Assembly (NCBI RefSeq): GCF_030811855.1
Contig: NZ_JAUSRN010000011.1
Location: forward strand, 124,001-188,000
Origin: Variovorax paradoxus
GTDB lineage: Bacteria; Pseudomonadota; Gammaproteobacteria; Burkholderiales; Burkholderiaceae_C
Direction: 5' to 3'
Length of the DNA stretch: 64,000 bases
Part shown: positions 25,541 to 34,383 of the stretch, one piece after another
Numbering within the stretch: position 1 is the stretch's first letter
Layout: each line of letters opens with the position of its first letter
Made by a program: the position numbers and the translations under genes
Notes under the pieces: generated by a model
The model's database searches: none
The model's input: only the letters and a program-made list of their open reading frames with translations
What the model was told of the DNA's origin: nothing

Positions 25541-26242
25541 TCACACGCCGAGCAATTCTTCCAGCGCCTGCGGCTCTGCCAGCAAGTCGGCCGACGCGCC
25601 GTGCCGCACGATCTGCCCCTTCTCCATCACCATCGCCAGGTCGGTGTGCGCAAGCACCTTGCGGTAGTCGCGATCGACGATCAGCGTGGCGATGCCGGTC
25701 GCGCGGATCTCGCCGATCACACGCCAGATCTCGGCCACGATCAGCGGCGCCAAGCCTTCGGTGGCTTCGTCGAGGATCAGCAGGCGCGGGTTGGTCATCA
25801 GCGCGCGGCCGATGGAGAGCATTTGCTGCTCGCCCCCCGAAAGTTGCTGGCCGCCATGCGACAGCCGCTCGGCGAGGCGCGGAAAGGTGGCCATCACGCG
25901 GTCGAAGGTCCAGGCGCGGTGTCCGTCGATGCCCGCGCGCTCGCTCATCACGAGGTTCTCGCGCACCGAGAGGTTCGGAAAAATGCCGCGGCCTTCGGGC
26001 ACGTAGCCGATGCCCAGGCGCGCCATTTTCTCTGGTGGCCAGCCGGTGACCGTGCGGCCATCGACCTGCACTTCGCCCGAGGCGGGGCGCACGTAGCCCA
26101 TCATGCTGCGGATCAGCGTGGTCTTGCCCATGCCGTTGCGCCCGAGCAGGCCCACCGACGTGGCGGCCGGGATGCCGGCATGCACACCGCGCAGGATGTG
26201 GCTGTTGCCGTAGTAGGTGTTGAGATCGCGGACGACGAGCAT
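25541..26242 (-). CDS. livF: Branched-chain-type ABC transporter ATPase (LivF-like)
   Basis: A 233-residue ATPase. Walker A GRNGMGKTTL is at about residues 35-44, the signature LSGGEQQMLSIGRAL near 133, and Walker B RLLILDEATEGLAP. The usual VEQN of the H-loop region reads VDRDYRKVL here, as in a subset of aromatic-acid importers. With LivG, LivM, LivH and the binding protein it forms a HAAT-type importer that belongs to the benzoate (box) cluster, and the likely cargo is benzoate. It is the last gene of the leftward operon. Confidence 0.93.
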   Translation of the reverse strand: MLVVRDLNTYYGNSHILRGVHAGIPAATSVGLLGRNGMGKTTLIRSMMGYVRPASGEVQVDGRTVTGWPPEKMARLGIGYVPEGRGIFPNLSVRENLVMSERAGIDGHRAWTFDRVMATFPRLAERLSHGGQQLSGGEQQMLSIGRALMTNPRLLILDEATEGLAPLIVAEIWRVIGEIRATGIATLIVDRDYRKVLAHTDLAMVMEKGQIVRHGASADLLAEPQALEELLGV

Positions 26243-26243
26243 G

Positions 26244-26990
26244 TCAGTGGTCTTCTCCGAGGTAGGCGGTTCGCACTTCGGGGTTTTCGCGGATCGAGGC
26301 CGGGTCGCCGGTGGCGATGACCGTGCCGTTCACCATCACCGTGATGCGGTCGGCAATGCGGAACACCGCATCCATGTCGTGCTCGACCAGCAGGATCGCA
26401 TGGGTCGATTTCAGCCGTGCGAGCAGCGTGAGCATGCGGTCGGTTTCCTCGGCGCCCATGCCCGCGAGCGGCTCGTCGAGCAGCAGCACGCGCGGCTTGG
26501 TGGCCAGGCACATCGCCACTTCGAGTTGGCGCTGCGCACCATGGCTCAGCGTGCCGGCCACGCGGCGGGCATCATTCGAAAGGCCTGCAGCTTCGAGCGC
26601 TGCATCGGCCGCCGCATTGCTGGCCGCGCAGCGCTGCGACGACTCCCACACGGTCCAGGGCCGCGCGGTGGCGGCCTGCGCCGCGAGCCGACAGTTCTCG
26701 TGCACGCTGAACTCCGGGAAGATGGTCGTGCGCTGGTAGCTGCGGCCCACGCCCGCACGCGCGCGTCGCCATTGCGCGCGCTGTGTCACGTCGATGCCGT
26801 CGAGCGCAATGCGGCCTTCGGAGGCGTCGATTTCGCCCGAGAGCATGTTGATGAGCGTCGACTTGCCCGCGCCGTTGGTGCCGATCACCGCATGCACTTC
26901 GCCGACGTGCAGGTCGAGCGTGACGGCGTTCACCGCAGTGAGGCCGCCGAAGCGGCGCGTGAGTCGTTCGACAGAAAGCAGTGCGTTCAT
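26244..26990 (-). CDS. livG: Branched-chain-type ABC transporter ATPase (LivG-like)
   Basis: A 248-residue ATPase. LTRRFGGLTAVNAVTLDL, Walker A GTNGAGKSTL (about residues 36-45), the signature LSHGAQRQLEVAMCL and the Walker B RVLLLDEPLAGMG, followed by LVEHDMD with the canonical switch His, are all present. It pairs with LivF at the membrane domain. The gene starts just after a dispersed palindromic repeat that separates it from livM. Confidence 0.93.
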   Translation of the reverse strand: MNALLSVERLTRRFGGLTAVNAVTLDLHVGEVHAVIGTNGAGKSTLINMLSGEIDASEGRIALDGIDVTQRAQWRRARAGVGRSYQRTTIFPEFSVHENCRLAAQAATARPWTVWESSQRCAASNAAADAALEAAGLSNDARRVAGTLSHGAQRQLEVAMCLATKPRVLLLDEPLAGMGAEETDRMLTLLARLKSTHAILLVEHDMDAVFRIADRITVMVNGTVIATGDPASIRENPEVRTAYLGEDH

Positions 26991-26997
26991 GGTTTTG

Positions 26998-27100
26998 CTC
27001 CTTCCCCTTCCGGGGGAAGGTTGGGATGGGGGCAGGCAGGGCGCTCGATGGTGGCGCCGTGTGCCCCCACCCCTGCCCTCCCCCGGAAGGGGAGGAAGAA
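26998..27100. repeat. Palindromic repeat family A, copy 1
   Basis: Hairpin CCTTCC...GGGGGAAGG, then TTGGGATGGGGGC, a variable centre and the complementary GCCCCCACCC, then hairpin CTCCCCC...GGGGAGG. Two other copies lie at 31125-31238 and 39274-39374. This copy sits between livM and livG. Confidence 0.85.
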
Positions 27101-27114
27101 ATACGGGTAGCCGG

Positions 27115-28101
27115 TCATGCGGCCTCCTTCGGCGACAAGCGCTTCACCAGGCCAATCAGACCCTTCGGCAACAGCGCCACGAAAACGATGATCGCAATGC
27201 CCAGCGTCAGCTGCCAGTGGTCCGCAAGCGGCCCCATCACCGCATGCGTCGAGAAGATTTCCTTCAGCAGCGTGAACGCAATCGCGCCGATGACGGCCCC
27301 GCGCAAGTGGCCGAGGCCGCCGAGGATCACCATCAGCAGCACCTCGCCCGAGTTGTGCCATGCCATGAGCTCGGGGTTGACCACGCCGTCGCGCGAGGCC
27401 AGCAGAAAGCCCGCGAGCCCGGCCAGCGCGCCCGCCAGCACGAAGGCCGCGAGCTTGTAGCCGTAAACCGGGAAACCCGCCGCACGCATGCGCTGCTCGT
27501 TCACGCGGATGCCTGCCAGCGCCGCGCCGAAGCGCGAGCGACGCACCAGCGCCAACAGCCCGTAGGTGAACACCAGCGACGCGAGCACCACGTAGAACAG
27601 CACCATGCGGTTCTCCAGGTCGAGCTTGCCGATGGCCGGCCGCACGTACATGTAGATGCCGTCGCTGCCGCCGCCCACCTTGGTGTCGTGGAACACGAAG
27701 AAGGCCATCTGCGCGAAGGCCAGCGTCACCATGATGAAGTACACGCCGCGCGTGCGCAGGCTCAGCGCGCCGACGAACAACGCATAGAGCGCGGCCGCAC
27801 CCATGGCCGCCGGCAGCAGCAGCGCGAGGTTGCCGCCCTCGTTGCCCGAGGCGAGCACCGTGACGTAGGCACCGATGCCGTAGAACGCCGCATGGCCCAG
27901 GCTCACGAGCCCGGTCATGCCGACCAGCAGTTCGAGGCTCAGCGCGAAGATCGACAGGATCATCACCTTGACGACGAAGTCCGAAACGTAGTTGCCCATG
28001 AGCGGGCCGAGCACGCCGATGGCAATGGCGCAGGCCACTGGCACGGCGAACGCGCCAAGCCGCATGGAGGTGGTGCGCATGGAGGTGGTGGCTTCGGTCA
28101 T
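27115..28101 (-). CDS. livM: Branched-chain-type ABC transporter permease (LivM-like)
   Basis: A 328-residue inner-membrane permease with about ten hydrophobic segments. LVGMTGLVSLGHAAFYGIGAYV is the LivM hallmark near residue 60, and GIRVNEQRMRAAGFPVYGYKLAAFVLAG is the ATPase-contact loop. The ATG at 28101 overlaps the livH stop by four bases. It forms the translocation path with LivH. A family A repeat follows its 3' end. Confidence 0.93.
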   Translation of the reverse strand: MTEATTSMRTTSMRLGAFAVPVACAIAIGVLGPLMGNYVSDFVVKVMILSIFALSLELLVGMTGLVSLGHAAFYGIGAYVTVLASGNEGGNLALLLPAAMGAAALYALFVGALSLRTRGVYFIMVTLAFAQMAFFVFHDTKVGGGSDGIYMYVRPAIGKLDLENRMVLFYVVLASLVFTYGLLALVRRSRFGAALAGIRVNEQRMRAAGFPVYGYKLAAFVLAGALAGLAGFLLASRDGVVNPELMAWHNSGEVLLMVILGGLGHLRGAVIGAIAFTLLKEIFSTHAVMGPLADHWQLTLGIAIIVFVALLPKGLIGLVKRLSPKEAA

Positions 28102-28970
28102 GGCCGCCTCCCCATCAGCCCTTCGGGCTTCCATATCAGCACGATGGCCATCAACAGGTAGATGCCGATGCCGCTCAGGTCCGCGAAGAACACCTTGCCG
28201 AAGGTGTCGACGAAGCCCACCAGCAGCGACGCCAGCAGCGCGCCGGTGATCGAGCCGATGCCGCCGATCACCACCAGCACGAAGCAGATGATGAGCACGC
28301 TCGCGCCCATGTTCGGATACACCGAGGACATCGGCGCCGCGATCATTCCGGCCAATGCCGCGAGCGCCACGCCGGCTGCAAACACGATGCGGTAGAGCCG
28401 CTTCACGTCGATGCCCAGGCCACGCACCATGTCACGGTTGCTCGCACCCGCGCGGATCATCATGCCCAGCCGTGTGCGGTTGACCACCCAGTACAGCCCC
28501 ACCGCAAGCACGATGCACGCGGCGGAGGCAAAGAGCCGGTACCACGGATAGCTCATGACTTTGCCGAGCGCAAAGCTGCCGTCCAGCCATGCCGGCACCT
28601 TGACGCCGTGCACGTCGTTGCCAACGAGGATGGAGCGCAACTCCTCGAACACCAGGATGAGCCCGTAGGTCATGAGTACCTGCTGCAGATGGTCCCGCTG
28701 GTATAGGTAGCTGAAGAAGGCCCATTCGAGCAGATAGCCGAACACGGCCGCCAGCACCACGCCGGCCACCAGCATCAACAGGAACTGGTCGCCGAACAGC
28801 GGTGCGAGCGCGAACGCCATGTACGCGCCGATCATGTAGAAACTGCCGTGCGCCAGGTTGATCACGCCCATGATCCCGAAGATCAGCGTGAGCCCCGAGG
28901 CCACGAGGAAGAGAAGGAGTCCGTACTGAACCGAGTTCAGGCACTGGACGAGAAAGGTGCCGAAGTCCAC
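28098..28970 (-). CDS. livH: Branched-chain-type ABC transporter permease (LivH-like)
   Basis: A 290-residue permease with eight to nine predicted membrane helices. SGLTLIFGIMGVINLAHGSFYMIGAYM is the LivH N-terminal pattern, and NRTRLGMMIRAGASNRDMVRGLGIDVKRLYRIVFA is the conserved cytoplasmic loop. Its stop overlaps the livM start (ATGA). Together with LivM it would import the aromatic substrate of the box cluster. Confidence 0.93.
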   Translation of the reverse strand: MDFGTFLVQCLNSVQYGLLLFLVASGLTLIFGIMGVINLAHGSFYMIGAYMAFALAPLFGDQFLLMLVAGVVLAAVFGYLLEWAFFSYLYQRDHLQQVLMTYGLILVFEELRSILVGNDVHGVKVPAWLDGSFALGKVMSYPWYRLFASAACIVLAVGLYWVVNRTRLGMMIRAGASNRDMVRGLGIDVKRLYRIVFAAGVALAALAGMIAAPMSSVYPNMGASVLIICFVLVVIGGIGSITGALLASLLVGFVDTFGKVFFADLSGIGIYLLMAIVLIWKPEGLMGRRP

Positions 28971-29032
28971 GTTAGGTCATACCGGTAGGGGCTTGGAGAG
29001 CGTGGCGCAAAGCGCCCGCGATTGTTCGTGAG

Positions 29033-29122
29033 ACACCGCGGATCCGGCTCTGCCGGTCCGCTGGTGTCGCCCCCTTGAGGGGGGAGTCGAGCTACACGAA
29101 GTGAGCGAGGGACGGGGGTGGG
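29033..29122. repeat. Dispersed repeat family B, copy 1
   Basis: CACCGCGGATCCGGCTCTGC is followed by CCGGTCCGCTGGTGTCGCCC, then a CCCCCTTGAGGGGG hairpin and CACGAAGTGAGCGAGGGACGGGGGTG. A second copy is at 45842-45932. Nested complementary stretches can fold into several hairpins. It fills the spacer between livH and the binding protein gene. Confidence 0.85.
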
Positions 29123-29126
29123 TCGA

Positions 29127-30299
29127 TCACATCCTGCAGCCGCGGGCCGGATCGGCCAGCCCCTTGATCGCCGTGCTTACCAGCTTGTTCTCCTTGCCGT
29201 CCACCTTGCGCAGGTAGATGTCCTGCACCGGGTTGTGCGCCTTGCTGATGGTGAACGTGCCGCGCGGGCTGTCGATCTTGGCTTTCTCGATGGCGGCCGT
29301 GAACTCGGCCTTCTTGCCGATGTCGCCCTTGGTGGCGGCCAGGCCCACGCCCAGCATCTGCGCTGCGTCGTAGCCCTGCACGGCGTACACGTCGGGCTGC
29401 AGTTTGAAGGCCTTGGCATAACCGACGCGGAAGGCGTTGTCGCGCGCGGTGTTGAGGCCGTCGGCGTAATGCAGCGTGGTCAGCATGCCTTGGGCGGCAT
29501 CGCCCTGCGCATCGAGCGTGCCGTCGGTCAGGAAGCCCGGGCCATACAGCGGAATGGTCTTGTTGAGACCCGCCGCCTGGTAGTCCTTGACGAACTTCAC
29601 CGCGCCGCCGCCTGCGAAGAAGGCGTACACGGCATCGGGCTTGGCCGCAGCGATCTCGGTCAGGAGCGCCTGGAATTCGACGTTGGGAAACGGCAGCGTG
29701 AGCTGCTTCTCGACCTTGCCGCCGTTCTTCTCGAAGCCTTCCTTGAAGCCATTGACCGACTCGTCGCCGGCTGCGTACTTCCAGGTGATGGTCATCGCCT
29801 TCTTCTTGCCCTGCTGCTTGGCCGCGACCTCGCCCATGGCGAAGGCGGGCTGCCAATTGCTGAACGAGCTGCGGAAGATGTTGGGCGCGCACATCGGGCC
29901 CGTGACCGCGTCGGCGCCCGCGTTCGGCACGATCAGCACGGTGCCGCTTTCCTTCGCCGCCTTGGCCATGGCCATGGCGACGCCGGAGTGCACGGTGCCG
30001 ACGATCACGTCGACGTTGTCACGCTTGATGAGTTTGTTGACGTTGTCGGTCGCCTTGGCGGGATCGGACTCGTCGTCGACCTTGAAGTATTCGATCTCGC
30101 GGCCGGCGAGCTTGCCGCCGTGTTCGTCGACATAGAGCTTGAAGCCGTTCTCGATGGCCACGCCCAGTGCGGTGTAGGTGCCGCTGTACGGCAGCATCAG
30201 GCCGACCTTGAGCTTGCCGGTGCCCTGGGCGCCGGCGGCGGATGCCAGTGCGGCGAATGCGATCGCCGTGAGCGCGAGGCGGGCGGTGCGGATGGTCAT
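29127..30299 (-). CDS. livK: Periplasmic binding protein of the benzoate-cluster ABC importer
   Basis: A 390-residue Leu/Ile/Val-type binding protein. The signal peptide ends after AGA-Q near residue 25, and the mature part starts LKVGLMLPYSGTYTALGVAIENGF. Later blocks (NVDVIVGTVHSGVAMAMAK, LIVPNAGADAVTGPMCAPNIFR and ALLTEIAAAKPDAVYAFFAGGG) match type I aromatic-acid binding proteins. The ATG at 30299 follows CAGGAGATAG. It lies between the alpha/beta hydrolase and a family B repeat. Confidence 0.92.
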   Translation of the reverse strand: MTIRTARLALTAIAFAALASAAGAQGTGKLKVGLMLPYSGTYTALGVAIENGFKLYVDEHGGKLAGREIEYFKVDDESDPAKATDNVNKLIKRDNVDVIVGTVHSGVAMAMAKAAKESGTVLIVPNAGADAVTGPMCAPNIFRSSFSNWQPAFAMGEVAAKQQGKKKAMTITWKYAAGDESVNGFKEGFEKNGGKVEKQLTLPFPNVEFQALLTEIAAAKPDAVYAFFAGGGAVKFVKDYQAAGLNKTIPLYGPGFLTDGTLDAQGDAAQGMLTTLHYADGLNTARDNAFRVGYAKAFKLQPDVYAVQGYDAAQMLGVGLAATKGDIGKKAEFTAAIEKAKIDSPRGTFTISKAHNPVQDIYLRKVDGKENKLVSTAIKGLADPARGCRM

Positions 30300-30304
30300 G
30301 ATGG

Positions 30305-31105
30305 CTATCTCCTGTTTTTGCCAATGAAAGAAGTGGTCGCGACGATGACACGATCCGGCTGATCGCGATGCGGGGAATGCCCGCATTCCGGGATTTCCAC
30401 CAGTTCGCAGCCGGGCACGCGCGCCGCGATGCCGCGGATTTGCGCCATCGTGCCGTACTCGTCGCCCGTGCCCTGGATGGCGAGCACCGGGCAGCGGATG
30501 GTGTCGAGCTCGGCCTCGATGTTCCATTCACGGAAGGGCGGATGGAGCCAGATACGGTTCCAGCCCCAGAAGGCCGAGTCGGCATTGTCGTGGTAGCGGC
30601 CGAGCTTTTTCGGCAGGTCCGTGCCGAGATAGGCGCTGCGCGCCTGTTCGATGTTCTCGACCGTCACGTCTTCCACGAAGATGTGCGGTGCGAGGACCAC
30701 GAGGCCTTGCACGCGGTCCGAAAAACGCGAGGCATAGAGCAGCGAGATCGAGCCGCCGTCGCTGTGGCCGAAGAGCCAAGGTTTGTCATCGTCGCCGATG
30801 TTCAATGCTTCAAACAGCGCGGGCACTACCTCGTGCGCCTGGCGGTGCATGAAGTCGACGTCCCATATCTCGTTTTCTTCACGCGGCGTGGAGCGGCCAT
30901 AGCCGGGGCGAGAGAACACGAGGCCGCGCGCGCCAGCGGCTTCGCAGAGCTGCGCGGGAAAGTCCTTCCACATGGCAACGGAACCGAGGCCTTCGTGGAG
31001 GAAGACGATGAGCGGGGCGTTCTTCCGCTCGGGTGCGATCCACTGGCACTCGATGCGCACGGGGCGGCCGCGCCAGTCAATGGTGGCGAAGTCGGGGGAG
31101 GTCAC
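30305..31105 (-). CDS. Alpha/beta hydrolase of the benzoate (box) operon
   Basis: A 266-residue hydrolase. VFLHEGLGSVAMWKDFP holds the oxyanion region, FGHSDGGSISLLYA the nucleophile Ser, and IPECGHSPHRDQP the catalytic His; DEYGTMAQI may supply the acid. A GTG start at 31105 is preferred because CAGGAG lies eight bases upstream and the next upstream sequence is a dispersed repeat. Its position between benzoate-CoA ligase and the importer suggests hydrolysis of an aromatic ester or of a misformed CoA intermediate; the true substrate is unknown. Confidence 0.85.
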   Translation of the reverse strand: MTSPDFATIDWRGRPVRIECQWIAPERKNAPLIVFLHEGLGSVAMWKDFPAQLCEAAGARGLVFSRPGYGRSTPREENEIWDVDFMHRQAHEVVPALFEALNIGDDDKPWLFGHSDGGSISLLYASRFSDRVQGLVVLAPHIFVEDVTVENIEQARSAYLGTDLPKKLGRYHDNADSAFWGWNRIWLHPPFREWNIEAELDTIRCPVLAIQGTGDEYGTMAQIRGIAARVPGCELVEIPECGHSPHRDQPDRVIVATTSFIGKNRR

Positions 31106-31124
31106 AGTCCAGCTCCTGGCTGTT

Positions 31125-31238
31125 GCCCCTTCCCTCTCCGGGGGAAGGCTGGGATGGGGGCTCGCGGCACTGGCAAGAGCTGTGCGCATGCAAACGCCGA
31201 TGCCCCCACCCCAACCCTCCCCCGGGAGGGGAGGGAGC
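31125..31238. repeat. Palindromic repeat family A, copy 2
   Basis: CCCCTTCCCTCTCCGGGGGA, AAGGCTGGGATGGGGGC, a variable centre, then TGCCCCCACCCCAACCCTCC and CCCGGGAGGGGAGGG. It has the same order of hairpins as the copies at 26998-27100 and 39274-39374. It separates benzoate-CoA ligase from the hydrolase. Confidence 0.85.
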
Positions 31239-31253
31239 AAGACAGGGAACCGC

Positions 31254-32804
31254 TCATGCCTGCTTCTCCCTCTCCCGCAACCTGAACCGCTGGATCTTCC
31301 CCGTCGCCGTCTTCGGCAGCTCCTGCACGAACTCCAGGAACCGCGGGTACTTGTACGGCGCAAGCCGCTCCTTCACGAAAGCCTTCAGTTCGTCGTCCGT
31401 GATCGAGTGGCCGTCCTTCAGCACGACGAAAGCCTTGGTCTTGGTGAGGCCGTCCGAATCTTCCTTGCCGATCACCGCAGCCTCGAGCACGGAGGGATGC
31501 TGCATCAACGTGGCCTCGACCTCGAAGGGCGACACGTAGATGCCGCTGACCTTCAGCATGTCGTCGCTGCGGCCGGCATAGGTGTAGTAGCCGTCGGTAT
31601 CGCGCGTGTACTTGTCGCCGCTCTTGGTCCAGCCGCCCTGGAAAGTCTCGCGCGACTTCTCGCGGTTGCACCAGTACATGAGCGCCGCGCTGGGGCCGCG
31701 GATGTAGAGGTCACCCACTTCGCCGTCGGGCACCGGGCGGCCGTCTTCGCCGCGCAGTTCGACCTCGTAGCCTTCCACCGGCTTGCCGGTAGTGCCGTAG
31801 CGCACGTCGCCCGGGCGGTTGGAAAGAAAGATGTGCAGCATCTCGGTGGAGCCGATGCCATCGATGATTTCGCAGCCGAAGTGCGCCTTGAAGCGCTGTG
31901 CGATCTCGCCGGGCAGGGCCTCACCGGCGGAAGAGCACATGCGCAGCGCCACCTGCTCGCGCGCCGGCAGTTTCGGCGAGGCCAGCATGCCGGCAAAGCC
32001 CGTGGGCGCGCCGAAGAACACCGTGGGTTTGTGCTCCACCCAGCGACGGAAGGTGGCGTCGGGTGTCGGGCGTTCGGCCATTAGTACGACGGTCGCACCG
32101 ACCGACAGCGGAAAGGTCAGCGCATTGCCGAGCCCATACGCAAAGTACATCTTGGCGGCCGAGAAGCACACGTCGTTCTCGGTGAGGCCGAGCACCGGCT
32201 TGCCGTAGAGCTCGGCCGTCCACCACAGGTTGGCGTGCGTGTGGACCGTACCCTTGGGCTTGCCGGTGGAGCCGGAGGAATAGAGCCAGAAGCCGGGGTC
32301 GTCGGAGGCCGTGGCCACGGCAGATGCCATCGGCTCGGCAGCGGCGAGCGCAGCTTCGAATTCCTGCGCGCCCTCGGGCAGCGCACCCGTCGGCTGCGAA
32401 ACCATCAGCGTGTGCACCTCATGCGCGCCGCGGCCCATTGCCTCCTGCAGCGTGGGCAGCAGCGCGCCCGACACCAGCACGGCCTGCGCGCGGCTGTGGT
32501 CGAGCATGTAGGCGTAGTCGTCGGGCGTGAGCAGCGTGTTGACGGCGACGGGAACCACACCCGCATACAGGCAGCCCAGGAAGCTCACGGGCCAGTCGTT
32601 GGTGTCGAGCATCAGCAGCAGCACGCGTTCTTCGCGGCGCAGGCCGGCGGCCTTCAGCGCGGCGGCCAAGCGGCGCGCGCGCTCCTCCAGCTGGCCGTAA
32701 CTCAGCGTGCCGCGGTCATCGATGTAGGCAATGCGATCGGCGCGGCCGCGGTTGAGGGCGAACAGGTGTTCGGCAAAATTGAATCGTGCGGGCGGGCTCG
32801 TCAT
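31254..32804 (-). CDS. bclA: Benzoate-CoA ligase
   Basis: A 516-residue AMP-forming aryl-CoA ligase. The nucleotide motif YSSGSTGKPKGTVH is at residues 175-188, with GAPTGFAGML, the CSSAGEALP block, GIGSTEMLHIFLSN and the GYYTYAGRSDDMLKVSG hinge. These are characteristic of benzoate-CoA ligases. It makes benzoyl-CoA, the substrate of BoxBA. The ATG at 32804 follows AAGGAGATCCC. The neighbours boxD, boxC, boxB and boxA fix the assignment. Confidence 0.95.
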   Translation of the reverse strand: MTSPPARFNFAEHLFALNRGRADRIAYIDDRGTLSYGQLEERARRLAAALKAAGLRREERVLLLMLDTNDWPVSFLGCLYAGVVPVAVNTLLTPDDYAYMLDHSRAQAVLVSGALLPTLQEAMGRGAHEVHTLMVSQPTGALPEGAQEFEAALAAAEPMASAVATASDDPGFWLYSSGSTGKPKGTVHTHANLWWTAELYGKPVLGLTENDVCFSAAKMYFAYGLGNALTFPLSVGATVVLMAERPTPDATFRRWVEHKPTVFFGAPTGFAGMLASPKLPAREQVALRMCSSAGEALPGEIAQRFKAHFGCEIIDGIGSTEMLHIFLSNRPGDVRYGTTGKPVEGYEVELRGEDGRPVPDGEVGDLYIRGPSAALMYWCNREKSRETFQGGWTKSGDKYTRDTDGYYTYAGRSDDMLKVSGIYVSPFEVEATLMQHPSVLEAAVIGKEDSDGLTKTKAFVVLKDGHSITDDELKAFVKERLAPYKYPRFLEFVQELPKTATGKIQRFRLREREKQA

Positions 32805-32832
32805 GGGATCTCCTTGGGCCGTGTTCTTTTTT

Positions 32833-34383
32833 CTAGAGACCGAGCTGCGCGAGCACGCCGGGGCTCGCTTGCACGGCGCTGCGGCGATGGTAGAAGTCCA
32901 GCGCGCGCAGTCCGCCGAGTTCGGCGCCGCCGCCTGCACGGCCCGGGCCACCGTGCAGCGACATCGGCATCACGTTGCCGTGGCCGGTGTGGGCCTGTGC
33001 CACTTCGGGCGTGACCACGTGCACGCGGCCGTGGCTCGGAGCGAGGGCCAGCGCGGCCTGTGCAAGCGCTGCGTCATCGCTGCCGTAGAGCGAAGTCACC
33101 AGCGAACCCTGCCCGCGGTGCGCGAGCGCGATGCCGTGCGCAAGGTCGCGGTAGGGCAGCAGCGTGGCGACCGGGCCGAACACTTCCACGTCGTGCACGT
33201 GCCCTGCCGCATCGGCATCGCGCGCACCCAGCAGCACCGGGCCGATGCAGGCTGCCACGGCCGGGTCGGCGTCGATCAGCGGCGTATTGCGGCCGTCGTA
33301 CAGCACGGTGGTTTGCGCGGACAGAGCTTCCAGGCCTTCGTTCACGGCGTGGAGCTGGGCGCGGCTGACGAGCGCGCCCATGCGCACGCTCTCGTTGCGC
33401 GGATTGCCGACCGTCACGCCTTTGAGCTTGGCGCCAATGGCTTCGGCCGCGGCGTCGTACACCTCGGCCGGCACCAGGATGCGGCGGATGGCGGTGCATT
33501 TCTGGCCCGACTTCACCGTCATCTCACGCACCACTTCGCGCACCAGCAGGTTGAAGGCGTCGCTGCCGGGCGCAGCGCCGGGCATCAGAAAGGCGCTATT
33601 GAGGCTGTCGGCCTCGATGTTCACGCGCACCGAGCGCTCGGCCACGGCCGGGTGCGAGCGGATCAGCGCCGCCGTTTCGGCCGAGCCGGTGAAAGAGACC
33701 ACGTCGAAGGGCTGCAGCGCATCCATTAAACCGGCGGAACTGCCGCAGACCACCGACAGCGCGCCAGCGGGCAGCACGCCCGCATCGACCACGTCTTTCA
33801 CCATGCGCTGCGTGAGCCAGGCGGTGGCCGTGGCGGGCTTCACGATCACGGGCACGCCCGAAAGCAGCGCGGGCGCGGCCTTTTCCCACAGTCCCCACGA
33901 CGGGAAGTTGAAAGCGTTGATGAACAGCGCCACGCCCTGCGTCGGCACTTGCAGGTGCTGCGACTGAAACACAGGCTCCTTGCCGAGCCTGGCCGCATCG
34001 CCGTCGCGCAGCGCACGCACGTCGCCAAGGCTGTCGCCCCACTTGGCGTACTGGCCGAGCGTGAAGATCGCGCCATCGATGTCGACGGCCGAGTCGTTCT
34101 TCACCGTGCCCGAGTTGGCCGTGGCAATTTCGTAATAGTCATCGCGGTTGGCTTGGAGCACCTTCACGATGGCGCCGAGCAGTGCCGCGCGCTGGCGGTA
34201 CGTGAGCGCGCGCAACGCGCTGCCGCCCTGTTCGCGCGCAAAGGCAAAGGCCGCGGGCAGGTCCAGGCCTGTGGCGTCGACGCGCACGAGCTCGGTGCCC
34301 AGCACCGGGTCGAACAAGGGCGTGCCGGCGCCCGATCCGCTTTGCCAGCGGCCGGCGACGTAGTTGGGTAGGAGCTCGGTCAT
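32833..34383 (-). CDS. boxD: 3,4-dehydroadipyl-CoA semialdehyde dehydrogenase (BoxD)
   Basis: A 516-residue NADP-dependent aldehyde dehydrogenase. The fold shows INAFNFPSWGLWEKAAPALL, FTGSAETAAL, Glu257 in NIEADSLNSAFL and the catalytic Cys296 in KSGQKCTAIRR. It resembles PaaZ-type ring-opened aldehyde dehydrogenases and in box clusters oxidises the semialdehyde from BoxC. The start at 34383 overlaps the DUF4863 gene by four bases; the longer frame through that gene is not used. Confidence 0.93.
   Translation of the reverse strand: MTELLPNYVAGRWQSGSGAGTPLFDPVLGTELVRVDATGLDLPAAFAFAREQGGSALRALTYRQRAALLGAIVKVLQANRDDYYEIATANSGTVKNDSAVDIDGAIFTLGQYAKWGDSLGDVRALRDGDAARLGKEPVFQSQHLQVPTQGVALFINAFNFPSWGLWEKAAPALLSGVPVIVKPATATAWLTQRMVKDVVDAGVLPAGALSVVCGSSAGLMDALQPFDVVSFTGSAETAALIRSHPAVAERSVRVNIEADSLNSAFLMPGAAPGSDAFNLLVREVVREMTVKSGQKCTAIRRILVPAEVYDAAAEAIGAKLKGVTVGNPRNESVRMGALVSRAQLHAVNEGLEALSAQTTVLYDGRNTPLIDADPAVAACIGPVLLGARDADAAGHVHDVEVFGPVATLLPYRDLAHGIALAHRGQGSLVTSLYGSDDAALAQAALALAPSHGRVHVVTPEVAQAHTGHGNVMPMSLHGGPGRAGGGAELGGLRALDFYHRRSAVQASPGVLAQLGL

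Noticed and set aside
26794-28161. A 455-residue plus-strand frame across livG and livM
   Set aside because: Composition is typical of a reverse-complement shadow (His, Arg and Gln rich) and it crosses a dispersed repeat.
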